Of a stretch of DNA of 64,000 bases, positions 54,639-63,074 are shown one piece after another. This DNA comes from Streptomyces zhihengii (GTDB lineage Bacteria > Actinomycetota > Actinomycetes > Streptomycetales > Streptomycetaceae): the NCBI RefSeq assembly GCF_016919245.1, contig NZ_JAFEJA010000001.1:2294001-2358000 (forward strand). The letters are read 5' to 3'. Both the position numbers and the translations under genes were made by a program. Within the stretch, counting starts at the first letter, position 1. Every line of letters starts with the position of its first letter. The notes beneath the pieces were generated by a model, which was not told the DNA's origin, did no database searches, and saw only the letters and a program-made list of their open reading frames with translations.

Positions 54639-54653
54639 AGTACGGCCGCACGG

Positions 54654-54678
54654 CGCGCCGCCCGCTGAGGGCGGCGCG
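54654..54678 (+). other. Intra-operon hairpin between gluB and gluC
   Basis: CGCGCCGCCC and its complement (10-bp arms) with a 5-nt loop, 16 nt past gluB. Such structures often stabilise or partly terminate mRNA after a binding-protein gene. Confidence 0.6.
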
Positions 54679-54713
54679 TCCGGCCTTCCCCACACGCGGA
54701 AGCACGGGAGATC

Positions 54714-55382
54714 GTGTTCGACATTTTTGAAGGCTACGACCTGCTCGGGGCGTTCTGGGTCACGGTGAAGCTCACCGTCTTCTCCGGGATCGGTGCCCTG
54801 GTCCTCGGGACCGTGCTGGCCGCGATGCGTGTCAGTCCCGTCCCGCTGATGCGCGGCTTCGCCACCGTCTACGTCAATGTGGTCCGGAACATTCCGCTGA
54901 CCGTCATCATCGTCTTCTGCTCGCTCGGTCTCGCCGACATCTTCGGCATGACCCTGGGTGCGTCGGACGACTTCGACGAACTGGCGTTCCGGCTGGCCGT
55001 CCTCGGCCTGGCGGCCTACACCGCGGTCTTCGTCTGCGAGGCCGTGCGCTCGGGCATCAACACGGTGCCGGTGGGCCAGGCGGAGGCGGCGCGCGCGATC
55101 GGGCTGAGCTTCACCCAGGTCCTGAGGCACATCGTGCTTCCGCAGGCATTCCGCTCCGTGATCGGCCCGCTGACCAACGTGCTGATCGCCCTCACCAAGA
55201 ACACCACGGTCGCGTCGGCCATCGGCGTGGCCGAGGCGGCTCTCCTGATGAAGGAGATGATCGAGAACGAGGCGCAGCTCCTGCTGATCTCGGCGGTGTT
55301 CGCCCTCGGGTTCGTGATCCTGACCCTGCCCACCGGTCTCATCCTCGGCTGGGTCGGCAAGCGCATGGCGGTGAAGCGATGA
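54714..55382 (+). CDS. gluC: Glutamate ABC importer permease GluC
   Basis: 222 residues from a GTG with GGGAGA 3 nt upstream. HisM-type inner-membrane permease with about five hydrophobic helices. The cytoplasmic loop EAARAIGLSFTQVLRHIVLPQAFR (EAA motif, about 125-147) docks with GluA. NIPLTVIIVF and LTKNTTVASAIGVAE are typical of polar amino-acid permeases. It overlaps gluD by 4 nt (ATGA), implying coupled translation. Confidence 0.94.
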   Translation: MFDIFEGYDLLGAFWVTVKLTVFSGIGALVLGTVLAAMRVSPVPLMRGFATVYVNVVRNIPLTVIIVFCSLGLADIFGMTLGASDDFDELAFRLAVLGLAAYTAVFVCEAVRSGINTVPVGQAEAARAIGLSFTQVLRHIVLPQAFRSVIGPLTNVLIALTKNTTVASAIGVAEAALLMKEMIENEAQLLLISAVFALGFVILTLPTGLILGWVGKRMAVKR

Positions 55383-56284
55383 CCTCCGTCCTCTACGACG
55401 CCCCCGGCCCCCGGGCCAAGCGGCGCAACATCTTCTACACCGCGGCCTTCGTCGTCCTGCTGGCGCTGGGCCTGTGGTGGATCTTCTCGGTGATGAGCGA
55501 CAAGGGCCAGCTCGAGTGGTCCCTCTGGGAGCCGTTCGTCACCGCCCAGGCGTGGACCACCTATCTGCTGCCCGGTCTGGGGAACACGCTCAAGGCGGCG
55601 GCCCTCTCGCTGGTGATCGCCCTGCCGCTGGGCGCGGTCTTCGGCATCGCCCGCATGTCCGACCACCGCTGGGTGCGGGTGCCGGCCGGTGTGATCGTCG
55701 AGTTCTTCCGCGCGATCCCGGTCCTGCTGCTGATGCTGTTCGCGAACGAGTTCTACTCGGCCTACACGGGCGTGAGCACGGAGGTCCGCCCGCTGTACGC
55801 GGTGGTCACCGGTCTGGTGCTCTACAACGCCTCGGTCATCGCCGAGATCGTGCGGGCCGGCATCCTCTCGCTGCCGAAGGGGCAGTCGGAGGCGGCCAAG
55901 GCGATCGGTCTGCGCAAGGGCCAGACGATGACGAGCATCCTGCTGCCGCAGGCCGTGACCGCGATGCTGCCGGCCCTGGTCAGCCAGCTCGTCGTCATCG
56001 TGAAGGACACCACGCTCGGCGGCGCGCTGCTGGCCTTCCCCGAGCTGCTGAACGCCCGCGGGACGCTGGCCGCGAACTACGCCAACGTCATCCCGAGCTT
56101 CATCATCGTCGCGATCATCTTCATCGTCCTGAACCTGCTGCTCACGACCTTCGCCTCGTGGCTGGAGCGCCGCCTGCGGCGCGCCAAGCGCAGCAGCGGC
56201 GCGGTGCTCGCGGCGGACACCGCGGGCGCCGAGGAGCCGGTCGCCGAGCCCGGCGTCAAGACCGACGACGGACGCGGTACCTGA
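55379..56284 (+). CDS. gluD: Glutamate ABC importer permease GluD
   Basis: 301 residues. Second HisM-type permease; it pairs with GluC. It has an N-terminal hydrophobic segment (YTAAFVVLLALGLWWIFS) beyond the core, then TTYLLPGLGNTLKAAALSLV, the EAA loop EAAKAIGLRKGQTMTSILLPQAV and KDTTLGGALLAFPELL. A charged C-terminal tail of about 40 residues is cytoplasmic. It is the last gene of the operon, followed by a 16-bp-arm terminator. Confidence 0.94.
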   Translation: MTSVLYDAPGPRAKRRNIFYTAAFVVLLALGLWWIFSVMSDKGQLEWSLWEPFVTAQAWTTYLLPGLGNTLKAAALSLVIALPLGAVFGIARMSDHRWVRVPAGVIVEFFRAIPVLLLMLFANEFYSAYTGVSTEVRPLYAVVTGLVLYNASVIAEIVRAGILSLPKGQSEAAKAIGLRKGQTMTSILLPQAVTAMLPALVSQLVVIVKDTTLGGALLAFPELLNARGTLAANYANVIPSFIIVAIIFIVLNLLLTTFASWLERRLRRAKRSSGAVLAADTAGAEEPVAEPGVKTDDGRGT

Positions 56285-56306
56285 CGGATCGTCCGATGTT
56301 CGACAC

Positions 56307-56342
56307 CCGAGGGGCGGTGGCCGTGCGGCCACCGCCCCTCGG
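56307..56342 (+). terminator. gluABCD terminator
   Basis: Perfect 16-bp arms (CCGAGGGGCGGTGGCC and its complement) with a GTGC loop, 22 nt past the gluD stop. Confidence 0.92.
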
Positions 56343-56485
56343 CGCACATGGTGTCGCTTGACGCGGGCACTCGCAGTGAGTTGCATACGTTCTGTGATCG
56401 CGCACCGGGCTTGTTCCGCAGCTCCCCGCCCGCCCCATGAGCCCCAGGCCGCCCCGTCGGCCGCCGTCCTTGGGGGAGCCGTCCC

Positions 56486-58087
56486 GTGGACCCGGTGATC
56501 GTGGTCGGGGCGGGCCCCGCCGGGCTCGCTCTCGCCCTCTCCCTCGCCGCCCAGGACGTGCCGTCCGTGGTGCTCGACGAGACCGGCGGCAAGGACGAGT
56601 CCCGCCCGGCCCGCACCGTCGTCCTGCGCGCGGACACCGCGGCGGCGGCCGAACGCCTCGGCTGCGCCACGCTTCGTGACGAGGGAGTCCGCTGGACGGG
56701 CTGGCGTTCGATGCTGCGCCGCCAGGAGATGCGGCGGCTGCCCCTCGGCGACGCCGTCACGCCCGCCCCGCTGCACGTCCCCCAGCACGCCCTCGCCCGG
56801 GGCCTGCGGGAGGCCGTCGCGGCCGAGCGGCTGGTCAAGCTGGTCACCGACAGCCGCCTCGACACCCTGGAACAGGACCGCACCGGGGTCACCGCCCACA
56901 CCCGCGGCCCGTCGGGGACCTGGTGGCGGGGCAGCTATCTGGTCGGCTGCGACGGGGCCCGGTCCACCGTGCGCAAGCTCCTCGGCATCCGCTTCCCCGG
57001 CCGCACCGCGGTCGAACGCCACGCGGTGGCCGCGCTGCGCACCGAACTGCCCTGGCCCGGGGAGGCGTTGCTGCACCGGCGGCCGCCGTGGCTGCCGGGC
57101 ACGGAGGAGGTCACGGCCCGGCCGCTGGCGGACGGGCTGTGGCGTCTGGACTGGCTGCTGCCGCCCCGGGGGGACCTGGTCACCCCGGAGAGCCTGGTGG
57201 CCCGGGTGCGCGACACCCTCGCCGGCTGGTGCGGCGAGACGCCGGCGTACGAACTGCTCGACACCGGCGTGCACACCATCCACCACCGGCTGGCCAGGCG
57301 CTGGCGGGTGGACCGGACCTTCCTCGCCGGCGACGCCGCCCATCTGCTGGGCGCCCTCGGCACCCAGGGCGTCGACGAAGGACTCCGCGACGTCGGCAAC
57401 CTGGCGTGGAAGCTGGCACACGCCTGGCACCACGGTGCGTCGTCCGTGCTGCTGGACAGCTACCAGGACGAGCGGCGCACGGCCGTCGCGGCGCGGCTGC
57501 GGGCCGCCGACCAGTCGCTGCCGATACTGCGCAGCGGAGGCGGGCTGCGGACCTATCTGCCGGGCGCGGCCCGGGGACACGACGCCATGCTCACCGACGG
57601 TCACCTCGGGCACGGGCCGCTCGGCGCACCGCCCGTCCACACCCACTCACCGCTCGCCCCGGAGCCCACGGCGAGCTGGGCGCCGGTGGCCACCCGGACC
57701 GGCGCGCCGGTCGAGGACGTGCGGGTGACGGCGCCGGACGGCACCACCGGCACCCTGCGCGGGCGGCTCGGCCGGGGGCTGCTCGTGGTGCTGGTCGCCC
57801 CCGGCACCGGGGTGTGGGACCGGCGGCACTGGGTCAGCGCGGGGGTGATGCCCCGGCTGGCGACGGCGGTGGACGGTCTTCCCGTACGGGCCGAACTGCT
57901 GGTGACCGAGGCCTATCCGGGCGCCTCCGCGCACACCGTGCTGCTCGTCCGGCCCGACGGGCATCTCGCGGCCGCGTTCGCCGGGGTCCGTCCCGGCGAA
58001 CTGCACGCGGCCGCGGACGCCGTGCGCGGCGGCGCGCCCGCGGCGGACCGCGCCGGCCGGGGCGCCCGCACCGCGGACGTCGATTGA
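56486..58087 (+). CDS. FAD-dependent aromatic-type monooxygenase
   Basis: 533 residues from a GTG with GGGGGAG upstream. Class A flavoprotein hydroxylase: Rossmann motif VIVVGAGPAGLALALSL (about 4-20), YLVGCDGARSTVRKLLGI (DG fingerprint for NADPH/FAD, about 155), and RTFLAGDAAHLLGALGTQGVDEG (GD motif, about 275). The C-terminal 120 residues are a thioredoxin-like domain (VTAPDGTTGTLRGRLGRGLLVVLV), as in phenol or polyketide hydroxylases. Substrate unknown. It is a single gene between the glu terminator and the cysteine dioxygenase unit, with no biosynthetic cluster around it. Confidence 0.88.
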   Translation: MDPVIVVGAGPAGLALALSLAAQDVPSVVLDETGGKDESRPARTVVLRADTAAAAERLGCATLRDEGVRWTGWRSMLRRQEMRRLPLGDAVTPAPLHVPQHALARGLREAVAAERLVKLVTDSRLDTLEQDRTGVTAHTRGPSGTWWRGSYLVGCDGARSTVRKLLGIRFPGRTAVERHAVAALRTELPWPGEALLHRRPPWLPGTEEVTARPLADGLWRLDWLLPPRGDLVTPESLVARVRDTLAGWCGETPAYELLDTGVHTIHHRLARRWRVDRTFLAGDAAHLLGALGTQGVDEGLRDVGNLAWKLAHAWHHGASSVLLDSYQDERRTAVAARLRAADQSLPILRSGGGLRTYLPGAARGHDAMLTDGHLGHGPLGAPPVHTHSPLAPEPTASWAPVATRTGAPVEDVRVTAPDGTTGTLRGRLGRGLLVVLVAPGTGVWDRRHWVSAGVMPRLATAVDGLPVRAELLVTEAYPGASAHTVLLVRPDGHLAAAFAGVRPGELHAAADAVRGGAPAADRAGRGARTADVD

Positions 58088-58158
58088 CCGGCGGAGATCC
58101 ACATGGTGTACTCCGGAGCGTGACCGACACCTATGCGCGCCTGTGGCGGAGGGTCCAT

Positions 58159-58206
58159 ATGGACCTCGTCCGCTACGCGGGCTGCGTGTGTCGACCGTCC
58201 TGCTGA
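58159..58206 (+). CDS. Cysteine-rich leader peptide upstream of cysteine dioxygenase
   Basis: 15 codons: MDLVRYAGCVCRPSC. GGAGGG lies 5-6 nt before the ATG. Three of the last seven codons are Cys (TGC, TGT, TGC), and the stop is 66 nt before the cysteine dioxygenase GTG. Actinobacterial leader peptides with Cys near the end are known to sense cysteinyl-tRNA supply for sulfur genes. An in-frame GTG at 58120 would give a 28-residue form; the ATG has the better ribosome site. Confidence 0.7.
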   Translation: MDLVRYAGCVCRPSC

Positions 58207-58272
58207 CTCGCCTCCCCCGCGCCACGGCCCGCTGCGCCGTCGCGCCCTCCCGCGAACTCAGGACGGTTTCCC

Positions 58273-58839
58273 GTGTCCCAGCCCGCCCAGCCGCTCTCCC
58301 CTCCCGCCGCTCCGCATGCGGACGGCGAGGGGGCGTCCCGCTCGTCCGGCCCCAGTGCGGCCGAACTCCTCGACTTCGTGCGCCGCGCCGCCGCCGACAG
58401 GGAACTGATCGCCTCGCTCCCCCGCGACCCCGAGGGGCGCACCTGGCTGCGGCTCGACGGTCCGCGGGGCAGCGAGGCATGGCTCATCGGCTGGCCGCCC
58501 GGCACGGGCACCGGCTGGCACGACCACGCCGAGTCGCTGGGCGCGTTCGCCACCGCTGAGGGCGAACTGACCGAGTACTCGCTCGCCGTCCGGCTGCCGT
58601 CGAGCGGCTGGCGCAGCCTGGAGCTGAACGAGGGCGTGGACCGGGAGCGGCGGCTGCCCGGCGGGAGCGCCCGCGCGTTCGGCGCCCACCATGTGCACGA
58701 GGTGCTCAACGAATCGGCTACCGAGCACGCCGTCTCCGTCCACGCGTACTATCCGCCGCTGCCGCTGATGCGGCGCTTCAGCCGGTCCGGCGCGGTGCTG
58801 CGGCTGGAGCAGGTGGAGCGCCCGGAGGACTGGCAGTGA
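58273..58839 (+). CDS. Cysteine dioxygenase family protein
   Basis: 188 residues from a GTG with AGGA upstream. Cupin iron enzyme that oxidises the cysteine thiol to cysteine sulfinate. TGWHDHAESLGAF supplies the two His of the 3-His iron site and HHVHEVLNESATEHAVSVHAYYPPL the third; the SVHAYYPP strand is strongly conserved. A roughly 30-residue disordered N-terminus precedes the cupin. It overlaps the rhodanese gene by 4 nt and is preceded by a Cys-rich leader peptide, which suggests the pair responds to cysteine. Confidence 0.92.
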   Translation: MSQPAQPLSPPAAPHADGEGASRSSGPSAAELLDFVRRAAADRELIASLPRDPEGRTWLRLDGPRGSEAWLIGWPPGTGTGWHDHAESLGAFATAEGELTEYSLAVRLPSSGWRSLELNEGVDRERRLPGGSARAFGAHHVHEVLNESATEHAVSVHAYYPPLPLMRRFSRSGAVLRLEQVERPEDWQ

Positions 58840-59309
58840 GCGCGCGGCCGGGCATCGACGCACTGCTGGAGCGGATACGCGAGGGCTTCGAGCGGGTCGG
58901 TCCGCGCGAGGCGTACGAGGCGGCCGGGGACGGCGCGCTGCTGGTGGACATCCGCTACCAGGCGCTGCGGGAGCGCGACGGGCTGATCCCGGGCGCCGTG
59001 GTGGTGGAACGCAACGAGTTGGAGTGGCGGCTCGACCCGACGGGCAGCCACCGCCTGGCGGAGGTCTCGGGCCCGGGGCTGCGCGTCGTGGTGATCTGCA
59101 ACGAGGGGTACGCCTCCTCGCTCGCCGCGGAGTCGCTGCACCGGCTCGGGCTGCACCGGGCGACGGACCTGACCGGCGGCTTCCAGGCGTGGCGCGCCGC
59201 GGGCCTGCCGGTCGCCGGCTGGACCCCGGAGACGGGCGCCCCCGCGCTGCCCGCCGTGCACCGCGAGCACTCGGCCCCGCCCGCCACGGGCACCCCCGGC
59301 CGGGACTGA
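58836..59309 (+). CDS. Rhodanese-like sulfurtransferase
   Basis: 157 residues from a GTG overlapping the previous stop (GTGA). Single rhodanese domain: LLVDIRYQALRERDGLIPGAVVVERN, then the active-site loop VVICNEGYASSLAAESLHRLG with Cys in CNEGYAS, and DLTGGFQAWRAAGLPV at the end. It transfers sulfane sulfur, for example to cyanide, sulfite or thiols. Translational coupling to cysteine dioxygenase implies a shared role in cysteine oxidation or persulfide removal, as in other bacteria where these genes are paired. Confidence 0.93.
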   Translation: MSARPGIDALLERIREGFERVGPREAYEAAGDGALLVDIRYQALRERDGLIPGAVVVERNELEWRLDPTGSHRLAEVSGPGLRVVVICNEGYASSLAAESLHRLGLHRATDLTGGFQAWRAAGLPVAGWTPETGAPALPAVHREHSAPPATGTPGRD

Positions 59310-59322
59310 CGGCAGCGGTCCT

Positions 59323-59354
59323 GCGTGCCGCCGGCGGCGCCCTTCGGGGCACGC
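59323..59354. terminator. Weak hairpin between convergent genes
   Basis: GCGTGCC and GGCACGC (7-bp arms) around an 18-nt loop, between rhodanese and recX. Weaker than the other terminators here. Confidence 0.35.
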
Positions 59355-59380
59355 CCGCGGTACGGGGGGCGGCGGCCCCG

Positions 59381-59950
59381 TCAGAAGCCGGTGTCCTCCA
59401 GGTCGTCCACGTCCTCGCCCTCTTCCTCCAGGGCGCGCCGCACCACGCGCAGGGACATGCCCTCCGGGTATCCCTTGCGGGCGAGCATCCCGGCCAGGCG
59501 CCGTATCCGGCGGTCCCGGTCGAGGCCCCGGGTGGACCGGAGCCGGCGTGCCACCAGCTCCCGGGCCGTCTCCTCCTCCTGGTCGGAGTCGAGCCGGCCC
59601 ACGGCCTCGTCGATCAGGGAGGAGTCGACTCCCTTGGTGCGCAGCTCGCGTGCCAGCGCCCGCCGGGCGAGTCCGCGCCCGTGGTGGCGGGACTCGACCC
59701 ACGCGCCGGCGAAGGCGGCGTCGTCGATCAGGCCCACGTCCTCGAAACGGGAGAGGACCTCCTCCGCGACCTCCGGAGGGATCTCCCGCTTGTGCAGGGC
59801 GTCCGCGAGCTGCTTGCGGGTGCGGGGGGTCCCGGTGAGCAGGCGCAGGCAGATCGCCCGCGCCCGCTCGACCGGGTCCTGCGGCGGCAGCGCCTGCCCG
59901 GCCCTCGACGGGTCGGCGCTGTCGCCCGGCCATGGGGTACGCCGGGCCAT
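59381..59950 (-). CDS. recX: RecA regulator RecX
   Basis: 189 residues. Three tandem three-helix repeats: RARAICLRLLTGTPRTRKQLADAL, then EEVLSRFEDVGLIDDAAFAGAW with HHGRGLARRALARELRTKG, then a C-terminal repeat RIRRLAGMLARKGYPEGMSLRVV. It binds the RecA filament and limits its activity. The start lies 3 nt after the recA stop, so both come from one transcript and share the LexA-controlled promoter. Length is typical for actinobacteria. Confidence 0.95.
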   Translation of the reverse strand: MARRTPWPGDSADPSRAGQALPPQDPVERARAICLRLLTGTPRTRKQLADALHKREIPPEVAEEVLSRFEDVGLIDDAAFAGAWVESRHHGRGLARRALARELRTKGVDSSLIDEAVGRLDSDQEEETARELVARRLRSTRGLDRDRRIRRLAGMLARKGYPEGMSLRVVRRALEEEGEDVDDLEDTGF

Positions 59951-59953
59951 GGA

Positions 59954-61078
59954 TCAGGCCTTGGCCGCCGCCGTCTTGGCCGACTTGGCCTTGGTCGCGG
60001 GCGCCGGCACGGACTTCGCCGCGTCGTCGGCCGCGGCGGTGGCCGCCGGCTCGGCTCCGGGCTCGGCCGCGGCGTCCTCCGGGCGGACACCCACGCCGAG
60101 CTTGTCCTTGATCTTCTTCTCGATCTCGTCGGCGAGGTCGGGGTTGTCCTTGAGGAAGTTGCGGGCGTTCTCCTTGCCCTGGCCGAGCTGGTCGCCCTCG
60201 TACGTGTACCAGGCGCCGGCCTTGCGGACGAAGCCGTGCTCAACGCCCATGTCGATCAGACCGCCCTCGCGGCTGATGCCCTGGCCGTAGAGGATGTCGA
60301 ACTCGGCCTGCTTGAAGGGCGGGGCGACCTTGTTCTTCACGACCTTGCAGCGGGTGCGGTTGCCGACCGCGTCCGTGCCGTCCTTCAGGGTCTCGATACG
60401 GCGGATGTCGATGCGCACCGAGGCGTAGAACTTGAGCGCGCGGCCACCGGTCGTGGTCTCCGGCGAGCCGAACATCACACCGATCTTCTCGCGGAGCTGG
60501 TTGATGAAGATCGCGGTGGTCTTGGACTGGTTGAGCGCGCTGGTGATCTTGCGGAGCGCCTGGCTCATCAGCCGGGCCTGGAGGCCGACGTGGGAGTCGC
60601 CCATCTCGCCCTCGATCTCCGCACGGGGCACCAGGGCCGCCACGGAGTCGATGACGATGAGGTCGAGGGCGCCGGAACGGACCAGCATGTCCACGATCTC
60701 GAGGGCCTGCTCGCCGTTGTCCGGCTGGGAGAGGATGAGGTTGTCGATGTCGACGCCGAGCTTCTTGGCGTACTCCGGGTCGAGCGCGTGCTCGGCGTCC
60801 ACGAAGGCCACCTGGCCGCCCGCGCGCTGGGCGTTGGCGACGGCGTGCAGGGTCAGGGTCGTCTTGCCGGAGGACTCGGGGCCGTAGACCTCCACCACGC
60901 GGCCGCGCGGCAGGCCGCCGACGCCGAGGGCGACGTCCAGAGCGGTCGACCCGGTGGGGATGACCTCGATGGGCTCGTTCGGCCGCTCGCCGAGGCGCAT
61001 GACGGCGCCCTTGCCGAATTGCCGTTCAATCTGTGCGAGCGCGGCGTCGAGCGCCTTCTCGCGGTCGGTTCCTGCCAT
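59954..61078 (-). CDS. recA: Recombinase RecA
   Basis: 374 residues from the ATG at 61078 with GGTGGA upstream, the same length as known Streptomyces RecA proteins. Walker [11 protein letters not shown] (about 66-75), catalytic Glu in [17 protein letters not shown], Walker [21 protein letters not shown], and DNA-binding loop L2 with [18 protein letters not shown]. The C-terminus is an Ala/Lys/Pro-rich tail. It performs strand exchange and activates LexA self-cleavage. A LexA box inside a TTGACA promoter lies about 150 bp upstream. Confidence 0.98.
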   Translation of the reverse strand: MAGTDREKALDAALAQIERQFGKGAVMRLGERPNEPIEVIPTGSTALDVALGVGGLPRGRVVEVYGPESSGKTTLTLHAVANAQRAGGQVAFVDAEHALDPEYAKKLGVDIDNLILSQPDNGEQALEIVDMLVRSGALDLIVIDSVAALVPRAEIEGEMGDSHVGLQARLMSQALRKITSALNQSKTTAIFINQLREKIGVMFGSPETTTGGRALKFYASVRIDIRRIETLKDGTDAVGNRTRCKVVKNKVAPPFKQAEFDILYGQGISREGGLIDMGVEHGFVRKAGAWYTYEGDQLGQGKENARNFLKDNPDLADEIEKKIKDKLGVGVRPEDAAAEPGAEPAATAAADDAAKSVPAPATKAKSAKTAAAKA

Positions 61079-61167
61079 GGGTTCCACCCGATTTGCTTGA
61101 GTCGATCGCTTCACGTCAAAGACGCTAACCCCTGCCACTGACAACGGGCCCCGACGTCCCTCCGGCC

Positions 61168-61176
61168 TGTGGACAA
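61168..61176. promoter_or_regulatory. DnaA box in recA leader
   Basis: TGTGGACAA, the exact complement of TTGTCCACA, 90 bp upstream of the recA start and downstream of its LexA-controlled promoter. Confidence 0.5.
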
Positions 61177-61228
61177 CTCATGGCCGCTCCGGGGATCCGG
61201 ACGGCGCCGCGGGGCCGGAATCCCATAA

Positions 61229-61254
61229 GAATGGATGTTCGATTTTCGTGTCAA
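61229..61254 (-). promoter_or_regulatory. recA promoter with embedded LexA box
   Basis: Minus strand: TTGACA at 61254-61249, then the box CGAAC-ATCC-ATTC at 61241-61229 (one mismatch to the CGAAC-N4-GTTC core). The box lies in the -35/-10 spacer, where LexA would block polymerase. The same GAACATCCATTC has been reported before recA in other Streptomyces. Confidence 0.82.
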
Positions 61255-61277
61255 GCGCACCACGCGGGGACCGGCGC

Positions 61278-62750
61278 TCAGGCCTCGCCGCCCCCCGCCC
61301 GGCCGCCGCGACGGGCCGCCAGCACCCGCCGCATCCGCGCCACTGCCCGGCCGCCGTGCCTGCTGTGCCCGTGCACCCGCGGGTCGTCCGTCACGTCGTA
61401 CCGCCGCACGTACGCCCCCAGGAAGGCCTGCAGCGTCGCCACCGCGGGGATCGCGATCAGCGCGCCGACGGCACCGAGCAGGGCCGTTCCCGCGACCACG
61501 GAACCGAAGGCGACGGCGGGGTGGATGTCGACGGTCCGGGAGGTCAGCTTGGGCTGGAGCATGTAGTTCTCGAACTGCTGGTAGATCACGACGAACCCGA
61601 GGACCCACAGGGCGTACCAGGGGTTCACGGTGAAGGCGATCAGCATCGGCAGCGCGCCGGCGAGGTAGGTGCCGATCGTCGGGATGAACTGCGACACCAG
61701 CCCCACCCAGACGGCGAGCGCCGGGGCGTAGGGCACCCCGAGGACCTCCAGCAGGACGAAATGGGCGACACCGGAGATCAGGGCCATCAGTCCGCGCGAG
61801 TACAGGTAGCCGCCGGTCTTGTCGACGGCGATCTCCCAGGCGCGCAGCACCTCGGCCTGCCGGGCCGGCGGCAGCACGGAGCACAGGGTCCGGCGCAGCC
61901 GGGGCCCGTCGGCCGCGAAGTAGAACGAGAACAGGAAGATCGTCAGCAGCTTGAAGAGGCCGCCGAGCACCTGGGCGGAGATGTCCAGCACGCCCGAGGC
62001 GCTGTTCTGCACGTACCTGCGCAGCCAGTCGGAGCGCAGCAGGCTGTCCTGGACCTCGACGCGCGAGAGTTCGGTGTGGAAGGTGCTGTTGACCCAGCGG
62101 ATCACCGAGTCCAGGTAGGCGGGGAAGTCCTCGACCATCTCCACGATCTGGCCGGCCAGCATCGAGCCCAGCAGCACCACGAAGCCGACGCCCGCCACCA
62201 GCACCGCGAAGAAGACCAGGAAGGTGGCGAGCCCCCTGCGCATGCCGCGGGCGGCCATCCGGCCGACCGCGGGCTCCACGGCGAGGGCGAGGAAGAACGC
62301 GATCAGGATGTTGATCAGCAGTCCGATGAGCTGATGGAACGCCCAGCTGCCGAGCTGGAAGCAGGCGTACAGGGCCAGCGCGAGCAGCATGGCGCGCGGC
62401 AGCCAGCGCGGCATTCCGCCCAGGCCGCCGGCGGCGCCGGGCGCGGGCTCCCGCGGCGGGGCGGCGGCCGCCGCCCCGGCAGGGTCCTCGGGCCGCGCGC
62501 GGGTGGCCCCCAGCGAGACGCTTCCGGTGTTCACCGCCCCGCCGCGGACGTCCGTCTCCGGCGAGGGCTCGCCGCCCGCGCCCCGCACGGGAGCGCCGCC
62601 GGCATCGCGGAAGTCGCCCGGGTCCCGCGCACCGCCCGGGTCGCGGGAGCCGAGCGGGCCGCCCGGGTCGCGGGAGCCGCCCCGGTCGCGGGAATCGCGG
62701 GAAGGGGTGCCGTCGGGATCCTGGGAGGGTGTGCTGTCGGTCCGGTCCAC
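61278..62750 (-). CDS. AI-2E family transporter / membrane protein
   Basis: 490 residues from a GTG (weak ribosome site). Residues 1-110 are a repetitive Asp/Arg/Gly/Pro linker (SRDPGG, RDPGD variants), probably disordered and cytoplasmic. Then about eight membrane segments follow (LLALALYACFQLGSW, LLINILIAFFLALAVEP, ATFLVFFAVLVAGVGFVV), with the PF01594 core LTIFLFSFYFAADGPRLRR, SQFIPTIGTYLAGALPML and QQFENYMLQPKLTSRTVDIH. Proposed roles range from AI-2 export to ion or quorum-signal transport; none is assigned here. It lies upstream of recA on the same strand but recA has its own promoter. Confidence 0.9.
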   Translation of the reverse strand: MDRTDSTPSQDPDGTPSRDSRDRGGSRDPGGPLGSRDPGGARDPGDFRDAGGAPVRGAGGEPSPETDVRGGAVNTGSVSLGATRARPEDPAGAAAAAPPREPAPGAAGGLGGMPRWLPRAMLLALALYACFQLGSWAFHQLIGLLINILIAFFLALAVEPAVGRMAARGMRRGLATFLVFFAVLVAGVGFVVLLGSMLAGQIVEMVEDFPAYLDSVIRWVNSTFHTELSRVEVQDSLLRSDWLRRYVQNSASGVLDISAQVLGGLFKLLTIFLFSFYFAADGPRLRRTLCSVLPPARQAEVLRAWEIAVDKTGGYLYSRGLMALISGVAHFVLLEVLGVPYAPALAVWVGLVSQFIPTIGTYLAGALPMLIAFTVNPWYALWVLGFVVIYQQFENYMLQPKLTSRTVDIHPAVAFGSVVAGTALLGAVGALIAIPAVATLQAFLGAYVRRYDVTDDPRVHGHSRHGGRAVARMRRVLAARRGGRAGGGEA

Positions 62751-62799
62751 CGGCCAAGTGTGGCCTACCCCGGTGGCCGGAGTCCGTCCGGCGGGTGAC

Positions 62800-62994
62800 T
62801 CAGCGCTTGTCGGCGGGAACGTCCACGGCGGCGCAGACGGCCCGCCACACGTCCTTGGTCTCCCAGCCCGCGTCCAGCGCCTGGTGGACGGTACGGCCGC
62901 CCAGTTCCGTCATCACGTGATCGCGCGCGAAGGAGTCCGCGTAGGCGGGACCGAAGTGATCGGCCATCCGTTCCCAGAAAATCGTCAACCGCAT
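62800..62994 (-). CDS. DUF3046 domain protein
   Basis: 64 residues: MRLTIFWERMADHFG, then DSFARDHVMTELGGRTVHQALDAG and KDVWRAVCAAVDVP. It is a full-length match to the actinobacterial DUF3046 family, small helical proteins commonly found beside recA-recX. Function unknown; a link to recombination is only by location. Cytoplasmic. Weak ribosome site. Confidence 0.88.
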   Translation of the reverse strand: MRLTIFWERMADHFGPAYADSFARDHVMTELGGRTVHQALDAGWETKDVWRAVCAAVDVPADKR

Positions 62995-63074
62995 GACGCC
63001 AGTATCCCGCCCCCGAGGGTGCTGACCCGTTCGGCGGACTTGCCGAAAGCCCTTTCCGCCCTACGGTTCGCTCC

